Below the pieces are notes generated by a model, which was given only the letters and a program-made list of their open reading frames with translations, made no database searches and had not been told where the DNA came from. A DNA stretch of 57,132 bases from Ignavibacteria bacterium (lineage in GTDB: Bacteria; Bacteroidota; Ignavibacteria; Kapaibacteriales; Kapaibacteriaceae), in contig JACPPD010000007.1 in the NCBI GenBank assembly GCA_016191145.1, positions 155,158-212,289 of the forward strand. Direction: 5' to 3'. The translations under genes were made by a program, and so were the position numbers. Shown in pieces: positions 35,170 to 43,126 of this stretch; positions within the stretch are counted from its first letter, which is position 1; each line of letters begins with the position of its first letter.

Positions 35170-36969
35170 TTGAGATCCGTGTCGCATTGGAAATTGTCAG
35201 CCATCATTGCCGCCCTTGTACTGGGTACCGCACTCATTGCTACCTATTTCTTCATTCAAAGCCACATCGTAAGTACCATCAACAGGGCTCTGATATACTA
35301 CGTCAACGAACGTCTGTTGTTCGCGGCTCATGAAGCTTCTGGCGGTAAGGCTTCCGTAAACATTGGCGATATCTCATATCACATTTTTACAAATACCGCG
35401 TTGATTCAGAAGGTGAGGATAACATATCGAGATTCAACGCATGATGGATCCACCGAGATAATGTTAACCGTTCCCGCTGTCACAGTTTCAGGCGTGTGGC
35501 CATGGGAAATGTTATGGGGCAATGGACTGCACATCGGACACATCGTTATCAATAAACCTGAGTTTGCATTCGCAGCCAATGGCAATAATGAATCAATCCT
35601 GGAAAAGGATGATGTCTTAAATGATACGTCGGCGTTTTCTCTTCCCAACATTCCCAATGTCGACTCATTGGTTAGCTCGTTCGCAGCATTGTTCCTTCCA
35701 AATAATTTAGCCCCCCTCACTATCGACCACATTGAAGTTCGCGATGCCAATGGGAGCTATGCCAATGCTTTCGGCATTGAAAGGCTGTCAGGAATGTATG
35801 AAGACGTCGACCTGATGGTTGCAAACGTTAAGATATTTAGCGGCCGACATTCACCCGATCGTGTGATAAACAACGTGAGCATACACGTGGGATTTCTGCG
35901 GCACTTCTCAAAACAGTCAACACTGTTGACAACGGCCGGCATCGATATCACACTAAATTCAATTGATACAGTGCTTACAATCGATACCTTCAATTATCAA
36001 AATGAATCATCGTATACCTATAAGGTGTCGGATATTTCCATCTCTTTCTCCAAAAGGATTATAGCTGTCGACTCATTCTCCATTACGGCAACACAATCAG
36101 ATGCGAAATTCTTTGCGGTTTCCGACAATGGATCCGACTTGTTTCGAATGCATGGAAAGGGGCTTGAACTACGCAATGTAGACATGCCAAGACTTAGCGA
36201 TAAGCAGGGTCTAATCGTTAAGTCGGTGACTTTAGACTATGGGCATCTGAGTGTTGTAAGCCAGAAAAATTCTACAGCAGCGCGAAAGTCCAGAAAGCAT
36301 CCACCACCAATGTTATACCAAGTATTGCGGGACCTGCCATTCGACGTTGATATTGACAGCATCGGAGTAAGGAACCTTGCAATTCTCTATGAAGAACATT
36401 ACTCTGGTGTGCAGACTGCTGCAGCTCTCGATTGGAAAAATGTAGATGCAACAATCACTGGACTGTCAAACATTGAATTAAGACAGCGGAAAATGCCCCT
36501 TACAATTACTGCATCAGGGATATTCCTGAATCATGCTCCAATGAGGGCAACAGTTATCATGCCACTGAATATCGACAGGTATAGGTTGTCTGCAACCGGA
36601 ATGGTATCGAATCTTAACATAACGAAATTGAATACCTTTTTACCTATTGCCGACAAGGTGAAAATATCTGATGGATATTCGGAAACATCGACGTTCGAGT
36701 TCGAGCTGATTGGACGAAAAGCCAGGGGATACGTGGATACCAAATACACAAACCTCGTTATAGACGTGCTCGATGAAAGTACGAGAGCATCAACTGTACT
36801 TACTGACGTGACGTCGTGGCTAATTAATATGATCGCTATTCGAAGTGACAATACTGGAATTGCATTCAAACGGGGAAGAATAGACTACACAATGCGTAAG
36901 AATGCTGCCATCATACAGACAATCTGGTTTCCCATTCGCGACGGGCTTGCCGACGTCATAGGTTTCTAG
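35170..36969 (+). CDS. AsmA-like envelope protein (hypothetical)
   Basis: 599 residues with one N-terminal transmembrane helix (about 9-31, LSAIIAALVLGTALIATYFFIQ) followed by a long beta-rich periplasmic region. The pattern of repeated I.L..I....V/G.Y motifs (INRALIYYVNERLLFAAHEASGGKASVNIGDISYHIFTNTALIQKVRITY near the start, and GLHIGHIVINKPEF) resembles AsmA/DUF748-type bridge proteins. No catalytic motif is seen. AsmA-family proteins are thought to move lipids between membranes; assignment here is tentative. It precedes the iron locus by 104 bp and overlaps the upstream reading frame of the IS200-like gene. Confidence 0.6.
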   Translation: MRSVSHWKLSAIIAALVLGTALIATYFFIQSHIVSTINRALIYYVNERLLFAAHEASGGKASVNIGDISYHIFTNTALIQKVRITYRDSTHDGSTEIMLTVPAVTVSGVWPWEMLWGNGLHIGHIVINKPEFAFAANGNNESILEKDDVLNDTSAFSLPNIPNVDSLVSSFAALFLPNNLAPLTIDHIEVRDANGSYANAFGIERLSGMYEDVDLMVANVKIFSGRHSPDRVINNVSIHVGFLRHFSKQSTLLTTAGIDITLNSIDTVLTIDTFNYQNESSYTYKVSDISISFSKRIIAVDSFSITATQSDAKFFAVSDNGSDLFRMHGKGLELRNVDMPRLSDKQGLIVKSVTLDYGHLSVVSQKNSTAARKSRKHPPPMLYQVLRDLPFDVDIDSIGVRNLAILYEEHYSGVQTAAALDWKNVDATITGLSNIELRQRKMPLTITASGIFLNHAPMRATVIMPLNIDRYRLSATGMVSNLNITKLNTFLPIADKVKISDGYSETSTFEFELIGRKARGYVDTKYTNLVIDVLDESTRASTVLTDVTSWLINMIAIRSDNTGIAFKRGRIDYTMRKNAAIIQTIWFPIRDGLADVIGF

Positions 36970-37017
36970 CTAGCAGCCGACGGAATTAGAGATCGAGGTG
37001 AATATTCGTTATTTGGA

Positions 37018-37068
37018 TTTGGTCTAAATAAGAGTTAATTTAGGACTAAAATAGTCTACAATTAGGAC
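37018..37068. promoter_or_regulatory. Tandem iron-box-like operator sites before the DUF4856/imelysin operon
   Basis: Three related sites at 21-22-bp spacing: TTTGGTCTAAA (37018-37028), TTTAGGACTAAA (37039-37050) and TTAGGAC (37062-37068). The middle one is a perfect palindrome, TTTAG-GA-CTAAA. The sites end 5 bp before the ATG of the first gene. The half-site TTAGG/CCTAA style is like DtxR/IdeR boxes (known to use TTAGG...CCTAA). Regulation of this iron locus by a DtxR-type repressor is therefore plausible but inferred. Confidence 0.6.
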
Positions 37069-37073
37069 AACAC

Positions 37074-38204
37074 ATGAAGTCACCCTCAATTCTCCGTATT
37101 CTCTACACCGTTCAGGCTGCTACGTTTAGCATTTTGCTTTCAGGCTGTACCGGAGACTCTCCGGCTACGCCTGCGCCGCTTAAAGTACCAGAGAGTTACG
37201 ATGCCAGTACATATTCTGCATCCACGTCTGACATCTATCAATTGCGCGACGATTATGAGGCATTGATTTTAAAGATCAAGAGCGGACGCGACAAAAGTAC
37301 TATAATCACATACGAGGAGCTGGCTAATCTTTACGCCCCCTTACAACCATTCACGATGCCAGAATTTGATCCTATGGTCGAAAGCCTGCTTCAGTCTGCC
37401 GTCTCTTCGAGTGGCAAGGATTTCGATCCTATGAGTAATCCACAAAATTCTTCTAACGGCGGCGTATATGGTGGATACTTTTTTGATAAGTACGGCAGGT
37501 GTATCGACGAAAATTTTGAGAAAGGAATGTATGCCGCATTGTTATACAACCAAGCGAATATATTGATCAGTGATGGAGTGTCCGTTACAGATATTGACAA
37601 ACTAATCGCCCTGTTCGGAGCAAGCCCCTTGTTCCCTAATACCGGAAATGCCGCAGAGAACGCCGATGTATTCAGTGCCGAGTATGCAGCACAGAGAGAT
37701 AAGAACGATGGTAAGGGATTTTACTCTCAAATCAAGAAGGCGTTTATTACTGCACAAGCCGCAGCCAAGGCTGGTGATAATTATCGCGACGACCTCAATG
37801 CCTCAATTGCAACAGTTAAATCTGTTTGGGAACGGGCTTTGATGGCGACAGCAATTAGTTATTTGTATTCAACGGTCTCGCAGCTAAGTGCCACGAATCT
37901 CGACGCACCAGCTCGAGCATCGGCAATCCATTCATTTGGGGAGGCAAGTGGTATCGTGTTTGGCTGGCGATTCTTAAACAGCAAACAGCGTATTGCTACC
38001 GATTACCAATTAGCTGAAATATTGTCGCTTATTAAAATGCCCGCTGATCAGGAACCAACAATACACTTGCTTTGGCAACAATCGTTCGCGGAATTACCAA
38101 AACTTGAAACAGCCATTGGAAGGCTTCAGGCTATCTATGGGTTCTCTGCCTCCGACCTTGAAGATTTCAAAACAAATTGGGTCAATGCTCAGGGTAGGAA
38201 TTAA
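37074..38204 (+). CDS. DUF4856 domain lipoprotein of an iron-uptake operon
   Basis: Lipoprotein of 376 residues: the signal peptide ends SILLSGC (Cys at about residue 25). The mature part contains VPESYDASTYSASTSDIYQLRDDYEALILKIKSGRDKSTI, and GGYFFDKYGRCIDENFEKGMYAALLYNQANILI, typical of the DUF4856 family in Bacteroidota. The family regularly sits beside imelysin-like proteins, HTTM proteins and a TonB receptor, as it does here. Helical regions with conserved acidic residues suggest a metal-binding role similar to imelysins; no direct proof. It is the first gene after the tandem operators. Confidence 0.8.
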   Translation: MKSPSILRILYTVQAATFSILLSGCTGDSPATPAPLKVPESYDASTYSASTSDIYQLRDDYEALILKIKSGRDKSTIITYEELANLYAPLQPFTMPEFDPMVESLLQSAVSSSGKDFDPMSNPQNSSNGGVYGGYFFDKYGRCIDENFEKGMYAALLYNQANILISDGVSVTDIDKLIALFGASPLFPNTGNAAENADVFSAEYAAQRDKNDGKGFYSQIKKAFITAQAAAKAGDNYRDDLNASIATVKSVWERALMATAISYLYSTVSQLSATNLDAPARASAIHSFGEASGIVFGWRFLNSKQRIATDYQLAEILSLIKMPADQEPTIHLLWQQSFAELPKLETAIGRLQAIYGFSASDLEDFKTNWVNAQGRN

Positions 38205-38238
38205 TACAACACGCCAGCAATAACCATCAGGGAGATTT

Positions 38239-39333
38239 GTGCTGAAGACAATCAGTCTAACCGGTGCCTTTATTGCGTTGCTGACCTTAATAGGCTGTCA
38301 ATCAGATAAACAGACTCCAAGTGATGCATTCGATAGGAAAGCAATGTTAACCGACGTTGCCGACGCATTGATTATACCCGCGTATGCATCGGTAGATAGC
38401 GCTAATGTGGGTCTAAGAAACGCAGTGGACCAGTTTACCGCACAGCCATCGGAGCCGTTACTATCGGAATGTAGGAACGCATGGAAAGTGTGCGTTTTCC
38501 TTTGGCAGCGTGCCAGCCCTTATAACTTTGGACCAGCCGAAGGACTGTATGGAAATCTGAGGGAAAACATAGCAACATTTCCAGCCAATGCAGATTCAAT
38601 TGAAAAATACATCGCTGCAGCCGACACATCGCTTCAGAATTTCAATCGAGATAGCCGGGGATATTATGGCCTCGATTATCTGTTGTTTTCAGGTGATATT
38701 ACATCGGTAACTCAGAGATTTCAGGATGATGTAAATCGAAGAGCATACTTGAGAGCAATTGTGCGCGACGTTGAACAGAGGGTTTCGACGGTATACTCTA
38801 CATGGGCATCTGCATACCGAAATGAATTCATTTCCCGTAACGGAACAGATGCAGGCAGCAGCACGAGCCTTCTATTCAATCACATGAATATGAGCTATGA
38901 GCTGGCAAAGAATTACAAGGTATCGCTACCTCTGGGCAGACTTGCAGGTCAGACGCAAATCGAACCAGGAAAAGTTGAGGCATACTACTCAGGGTATTCT
39001 ATTGCATTACTAAGGGAGCATTACGCAACCATCATGCGAATATGGAGGGGCGAAACGGCAGAGGGTGCTAATATTGTTGGATTCAAAGAATATTTAGAAT
39101 CTGTTCCCGGCGGTGACAGACTTATCGTTGATACGGAAATGCAATCAGACTCAGTCTCGATAGCGCTCCAATCTCTATCCGAAGACGAAAGCCTATCAGC
39201 CATCATCATCAACCAACCCGATAGGCTTGAACCGTTGTATGCCGGAGTGCAAAAGTTTACACGGTTTATCAAGAGTGAGTTATCATCTCTGATAGGCATT
39301 GCAATCACGTATAGCAGCGGCGATGGCGATTGA
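38239..39333 (+). CDS. Imelysin-like (IrpA/ICMP family) lipoprotein
   Basis: Helical envelope protein of 364 residues linked to iron uptake. A GTG start at 38239 has GGGAG 6 bases upstream; the lipoprotein signal ends LLTLIGCQSD. Imelysin features are CRNAWKVCVFLWQRASPYNFGPAEGLYGN and RGYYGLDYLLFSGD. The latter sits where IrpA carries GxHxxE (GYHAIEFLL); here it is GYYGLDYLL, so the conserved His and Glu are Tyr and Asp. The second imelysin half (YELAKNYKVSLPLG..., GKVEAYYSGYSIALLREHY) is present. It lies 34 bp after the DUF4856 gene and overlaps the HTTM gene by 11 bp, and is surely co-expressed. Confidence 0.85.
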   Translation: MLKTISLTGAFIALLTLIGCQSDKQTPSDAFDRKAMLTDVADALIIPAYASVDSANVGLRNAVDQFTAQPSEPLLSECRNAWKVCVFLWQRASPYNFGPAEGLYGNLRENIATFPANADSIEKYIAAADTSLQNFNRDSRGYYGLDYLLFSGDITSVTQRFQDDVNRRAYLRAIVRDVEQRVSTVYSTWASAYRNEFISRNGTDAGSSTSLLFNHMNMSYELAKNYKVSLPLGRLAGQTQIEPGKVEAYYSGYSIALLREHYATIMRIWRGETAEGANIVGFKEYLESVPGGDRLIVDTEMQSDSVSIALQSLSEDESLSAIIINQPDRLEPLYAGVQKFTRFIKSELSSLIGIAITYSSGDGD

Positions 39334-40639
39334 TATTACAGAGAGATTCTCGCAGTACCTGGGAAAGCAACTGCCGTCGAAACACGTTGGGATTCTGCGA
39401 GCTCTCTTTGGTGCAATGATGGTCTTCAGTTGCACACGTTTCATCACATTGGGATGGATACAGGAGCAATACGTTAAACCCATAATGCACTTCCCATATC
39501 TGGGTTTTGAATGGGTTACGTCCTTGGGCTCACCTGGAATGGAGATTCTGTTTGCACTCATGCTGTGTTCAGCCGTGGGAGTGATGTTTGGTGCGTGGTA
39601 TCGAGTGAGCATCATCATTTTGTTTCTAACTTTTACATATATAGAACTGATAGATAAAACCTACTACTTAAATCATTACTACTTTGTAAGCATTACAGCG
39701 TTTCTATTCTGTCTTCTGCCGGCACACGCCGGGTTTTCCGTGGATGCATTGCGGCACAAATCGCAGCATCGGCCAACACTACCCCTATGGATGCTCGACG
39801 TTTTTAAGCTGCAGATCGCAATTGTATACCTTCATGCAGGGTTTGCCAAAATCAATTCATCGTGGCTCATAGATGCCATGCCTCTTCGGCTGTGGATGCC
39901 TGCTAACGATACGCTTCCGTTAGTAGGCGGGCTGATGGTGATTCCGTGGATGCCTTGGGTGTTCTCATGGGCTGGGATGTTGTTTGATACAACAGTCCCG
40001 GTATTCCTATTGAACCGACTAACTCGTCCGTATGCATACATCGCTGTGATATTCTTTCATACGGTTACAGGCATGATGTTTCAAATTGGAGTCTTTCCGC
40101 TTGTAATGATTGCCATGACAACGTCATTTTTTCTTGCTGACAAGAAATACGTTGTTCAACGAGAATCCGAAACTGCTCAACAACGTCGTTCATCAAAAGT
40201 GTTATTAAGCGTACTAGCCGTTCACTTTTTCATTCAGATTGCTGTTCCTTGGAGGTACGTTTTCTATCCGGGTAATTTATTCTGGACTGAGGAGGGCTAT
40301 CGGTTTGGATGGCGTGTTATGCTGGTTGAGAAGGCGGGGACGGCGCTCTTTACCGTTGAAGATAGGGCGACGCATCGGAAGGGTGTTGTTGCTAATTGTG
40401 ATTTCCTAAATGAGCATCAGGAAAAACAAATGGCGATTCAGCCCGACATGATTGTTCAGTACGCTCATTACCTGCACGATATTTATGCACAACGCGGGAT
40501 CACCGACCCAATAGTACGCGCAGAGGCTTGGGTAACAATGAATGGAAGAGCAAGCCGGCTACTTGTTGATCCGCACCGGGATCTGGGAAGGGTAAATCTA
40601 GGAATTGGACGCTCTGACTGGATTATTTCGTATGAATAA
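39323..40639 (+). CDS. HTTM domain membrane protein (vitamin K-dependent gamma-carboxylase-like)
   Basis: Integral membrane protein of 438 residues. The HTTM horizontally-transferred transmembrane region shows GILRALFGAMMVFSCTRF, DKTYYLNHYYFVSITAFLFCLLPAHAGFSVD, and LQIAIVYLHAGFAKINSSWLIDAMPLRLWMP. The C-terminal part is soluble (from about residue 290). The family resembles gamma-glutamyl carboxylases, but bacterial members lack proven substrates. I chose the ATG at 39323; the frame can start at TTG 39299. It sits between imelysin and FecA-like genes, overlapping both, in an operon structure common in Bacteroidota. Confidence 0.85.
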   Translation: MAIDITERFSQYLGKQLPSKHVGILRALFGAMMVFSCTRFITLGWIQEQYVKPIMHFPYLGFEWVTSLGSPGMEILFALMLCSAVGVMFGAWYRVSIIILFLTFTYIELIDKTYYLNHYYFVSITAFLFCLLPAHAGFSVDALRHKSQHRPTLPLWMLDVFKLQIAIVYLHAGFAKINSSWLIDAMPLRLWMPANDTLPLVGGLMVIPWMPWVFSWAGMLFDTTVPVFLLNRLTRPYAYIAVIFFHTVTGMMFQIGVFPLVMIAMTTSFFLADKKYVVQRESETAQQRRSSKVLLSVLAVHFFIQIAVPWRYVFYPGNLFWTEEGYRFGWRVMLVEKAGTALFTVEDRATHRKGVVANCDFLNEHQEKQMAIQPDMIVQYAHYLHDIYAQRGITDPIVRAEAWVTMNGRASRLLVDPHRDLGRVNLGIGRSDWIISYE

Positions 40640-42854
40640 CCGCGTCCGTTTTCTTTTTGCAATTATTCTCTGTACCGTCAAAGTTAACGCCTTCTATGTA
40701 GAAGATAAAAATAGTTATGAAGCTGTTTCCGACACGGTGAATTATCCAGGTGTCGAAGTTGTCGACTCCCTAAATTCTGGCTCGGGATTACGACGTCTGG
40801 ATGATGTCCAAACAGGCTCCATCTACGCTGCTAAGAAGACCGAACTGATCAGAATTCGCGATCTGACCATCAACACATCCACAAACAATGCTCGGCAAGC
40901 ATTTGCATCTGTTGCAGGATTGAATATATGGGAGAGTGATGGTGCAGGACTACAGCTCAGTATCGGAGGCCGAGGACTATCTCCCAACAGAACATCGAAC
41001 TTCAATACGCGCCAGAATGGTTATGATATTTCCGCCGATCCACTCGGTTATCCAGAAGCGTACTACACGCCCCCTCTCGACATAGTTGAGCGCATCGAAC
41101 TCGTGAGAGGAGCTGGGTCGTTACGTTATGGAACGCAGTTTGGAGGCACATTGAATTTTGTTCTGAGGAAGGGCGACAATACCACGCCTATTGCGGTGCG
41201 GTCGCGTTTGGGAGGGGGCTCGTACGGATTTGCCACCGGATTCGCCGAGCTGGGAGGGACAGCATATCAAACGAATTATATAGCTTCTTATCAGTTTAAG
41301 AGAGCAGACGGATGGCGGCCCAACTCGCAATTCGAAATGCATACAGCAAATGCCTCCGCAACTTATACGATTACTCCTTTGTGGTGGGTAAAGGCAGACT
41401 ACACGTACATGTCGTATCTCGCCCAGCAGCCCGGTGGTCTTACTGATAACCAATTTTATAAAGATCCAACAGTTAGTGTTCGGGCAAGAAATTGGTTTAA
41501 TGTTATTTGGAATGTTGCTTCGATCCAACTCGATGGTATTCTAAGCGACAGGACTGCAATCCGATCGTTAACGTTCGGGAATTTGAGTCAACGTCAGTCA
41601 GTTGGTGATTTATCGCGGATCAACCAAGCCGATTTAGGCGGCGCCCGAACACTCATCGATGGGCAGTTCTATTATTTTGGGAATGAAACAACTATCACTA
41701 CAGACTTCGATTTTCTGAGCGATACATCTGTTCTCGTAACGGGAGTGCGATATTTCCGTGGAGAGACCAGGCAGCGTCAGGGCGATGGATCGGCTGGTTC
41801 CGACGCCAACTTTAAATTCACTAATCCCAATAATTTGGAAGGTTCGGACTACACATTTCCTAACGACGATGCGGCGCTATTTGCCGAAGCTGTTATTCCA
41901 ATTGCCAACGATTGGCGTTTAGTACCTGGCATTCGAGCAGAATACATAACAACCCGCGCCGATGGGTGGTACAGAAGACGCATCAAAGATCTTGCCGGCA
42001 ACATTGTTCTCGATAGTGTTATTGATGAACAGCGTTCACGTTCACGAGTGGTAGCTCTTGCAGGTATTGGCATTTCGTGGAAGCCAAATGAGGGGCTGGA
42101 GCTATATGGCAATGCCACTCAGAATTACCGTTCGATAACCTTCTCGGATTTACGAGTAACAAATCCAAATCTTGTCATCGATCCAAATATTAGTGATGAA
42201 AGGGGCTATACATTAGATCTTGGGACGAGAGGTACGCTTTTCGGATCGGTGTCTTTTGATGCGAGTATTTTTTATCTGCGTTATAGCGATAGAATCGGAG
42301 AAGTACTGCGTGTTGGCGGGCCCCCTTACTACCTGCCTTACACATACAGAACAAACATTGGCGATGCCTATACATCTGGTATTGAAGCGGTTGTGGATTT
42401 GAATATTTCCCAGGTTTTCGAACTTTCGGAATCGCTGCCAACAATTCATTGGCTAATTAATGGATCTGCCATGCGTAGCCAATACCTGGAGTCGGAAGCT
42501 GCTTCGGTGGAAGGTAACGCCGTTGAATTTGTTCCTGCCTATATCATTCGTACGTCTCTATCTGCACAGTGGAGTCGGGTGCGATGCTCAATTTCAACAT
42601 CGTGGGTTGGAGAACACTATACCGATGCTTCGAACGCAGTGTACACTGCGTCGGCAGTGACCGGTAGCATACCTGCTTACAGCGTTACCGATTTATCCAT
42701 TTCATATTCGGCATCGTGGTTTTCAATCGAAGGCAGCCTTAACAACATATTAAATGCTTACTATTTCACCCGTCGGGCTTCATCTTATCCGGGACCAGGT
42801 ATCATCCCCGCCGAGCCGAGGACAATTACCGTCATCGCTCAATTCCAATTCTAG
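40632..42854 (+). CDS. TonB-dependent receptor, FecA-like iron-chelate transporter
   Basis: Outer-membrane receptor of 740 residues. The start at 40632 overlaps the HTTM gene by 8 bp and begins a signal peptide (MNNRVRFLFAIILCTVKVNAF). The plug holds ASVAGLNIWESDGAGLQLSIGGRGLSPNRTSNFNTRQNGYDISADPLGYPEAYYTPPLDIVERIELVRGAGSLRYG, closely patterned on FecA (ferric dicitrate). The barrel ends with AQFQF, a terminal aromatic typical for BamA recognition. No carboxypeptidase-like domain precedes the plug. It should import iron chelates with TonB energy, fed by the imelysin and DUF4856 lipoproteins. Confidence 0.9.
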   Translation: MNNRVRFLFAIILCTVKVNAFYVEDKNSYEAVSDTVNYPGVEVVDSLNSGSGLRRLDDVQTGSIYAAKKTELIRIRDLTINTSTNNARQAFASVAGLNIWESDGAGLQLSIGGRGLSPNRTSNFNTRQNGYDISADPLGYPEAYYTPPLDIVERIELVRGAGSLRYGTQFGGTLNFVLRKGDNTTPIAVRSRLGGGSYGFATGFAELGGTAYQTNYIASYQFKRADGWRPNSQFEMHTANASATYTITPLWWVKADYTYMSYLAQQPGGLTDNQFYKDPTVSVRARNWFNVIWNVASIQLDGILSDRTAIRSLTFGNLSQRQSVGDLSRINQADLGGARTLIDGQFYYFGNETTITTDFDFLSDTSVLVTGVRYFRGETRQRQGDGSAGSDANFKFTNPNNLEGSDYTFPNDDAALFAEAVIPIANDWRLVPGIRAEYITTRADGWYRRRIKDLAGNIVLDSVIDEQRSRSRVVALAGIGISWKPNEGLELYGNATQNYRSITFSDLRVTNPNLVIDPNISDERGYTLDLGTRGTLFGSVSFDASIFYLRYSDRIGEVLRVGGPPYYLPYTYRTNIGDAYTSGIEAVVDLNISQVFELSESLPTIHWLINGSAMRSQYLESEAASVEGNAVEFVPAYIIRTSLSAQWSRVRCSISTSWVGEHYTDASNAVYTASAVTGSIPAYSVTDLSISYSASWFSIEGSLNNILNAYYFTRRASSYPGPGIIPAEPRTITVIAQFQF

Positions 42855-42856
42855 AC

Positions 42857-42972
42857 GATGCCGGGAGGGATATGCTGCCGGGGAAGATGCCGGGAGGCAT
42901 ATGCTGCCGGGTAAGATGCCGGGAGAGATATGCTGCCGGGTAAGATGCCGGGAGGGATATGCTGCCGGGGAA
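42857..42972 (+). repeat. Four tandem 29-bp repeats after the receptor gene
   Basis: Units at 42857-42885, 42886-42914, 42915-42943 and 42944-42972, near identical and direct. Each unit holds TGCCGGG twice, at a half-unit distance (GATGCCGGGAG and ATGCTGCCGGG). The array starts two bases after the FecA-like stop codon. There are no spacers, so it is not CRISPR. It could form stacked RNA structures at the mRNA end or be a slippage product. Confidence 0.95.
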
Positions 42973-43126
42973 ACTTTAACAATTGGCTCTTAACTCGTTG
43001 TGCCTCAACACAGAGGCTAATGCAATGGCAGAAGAATTTCGTGCAGAGACGCTACCGAATTTCATAATTGATAAATTTTATTTTGAATATCTCGTAGGTT
43101 AGCCCTTCACTTTTGTCGGGGTAGCC

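Noticed and set aside
42857-42972. 29-bp repeats as a CRISPR array
   Set aside because: Repeats are directly contiguous without spacers and no cas gene is near.
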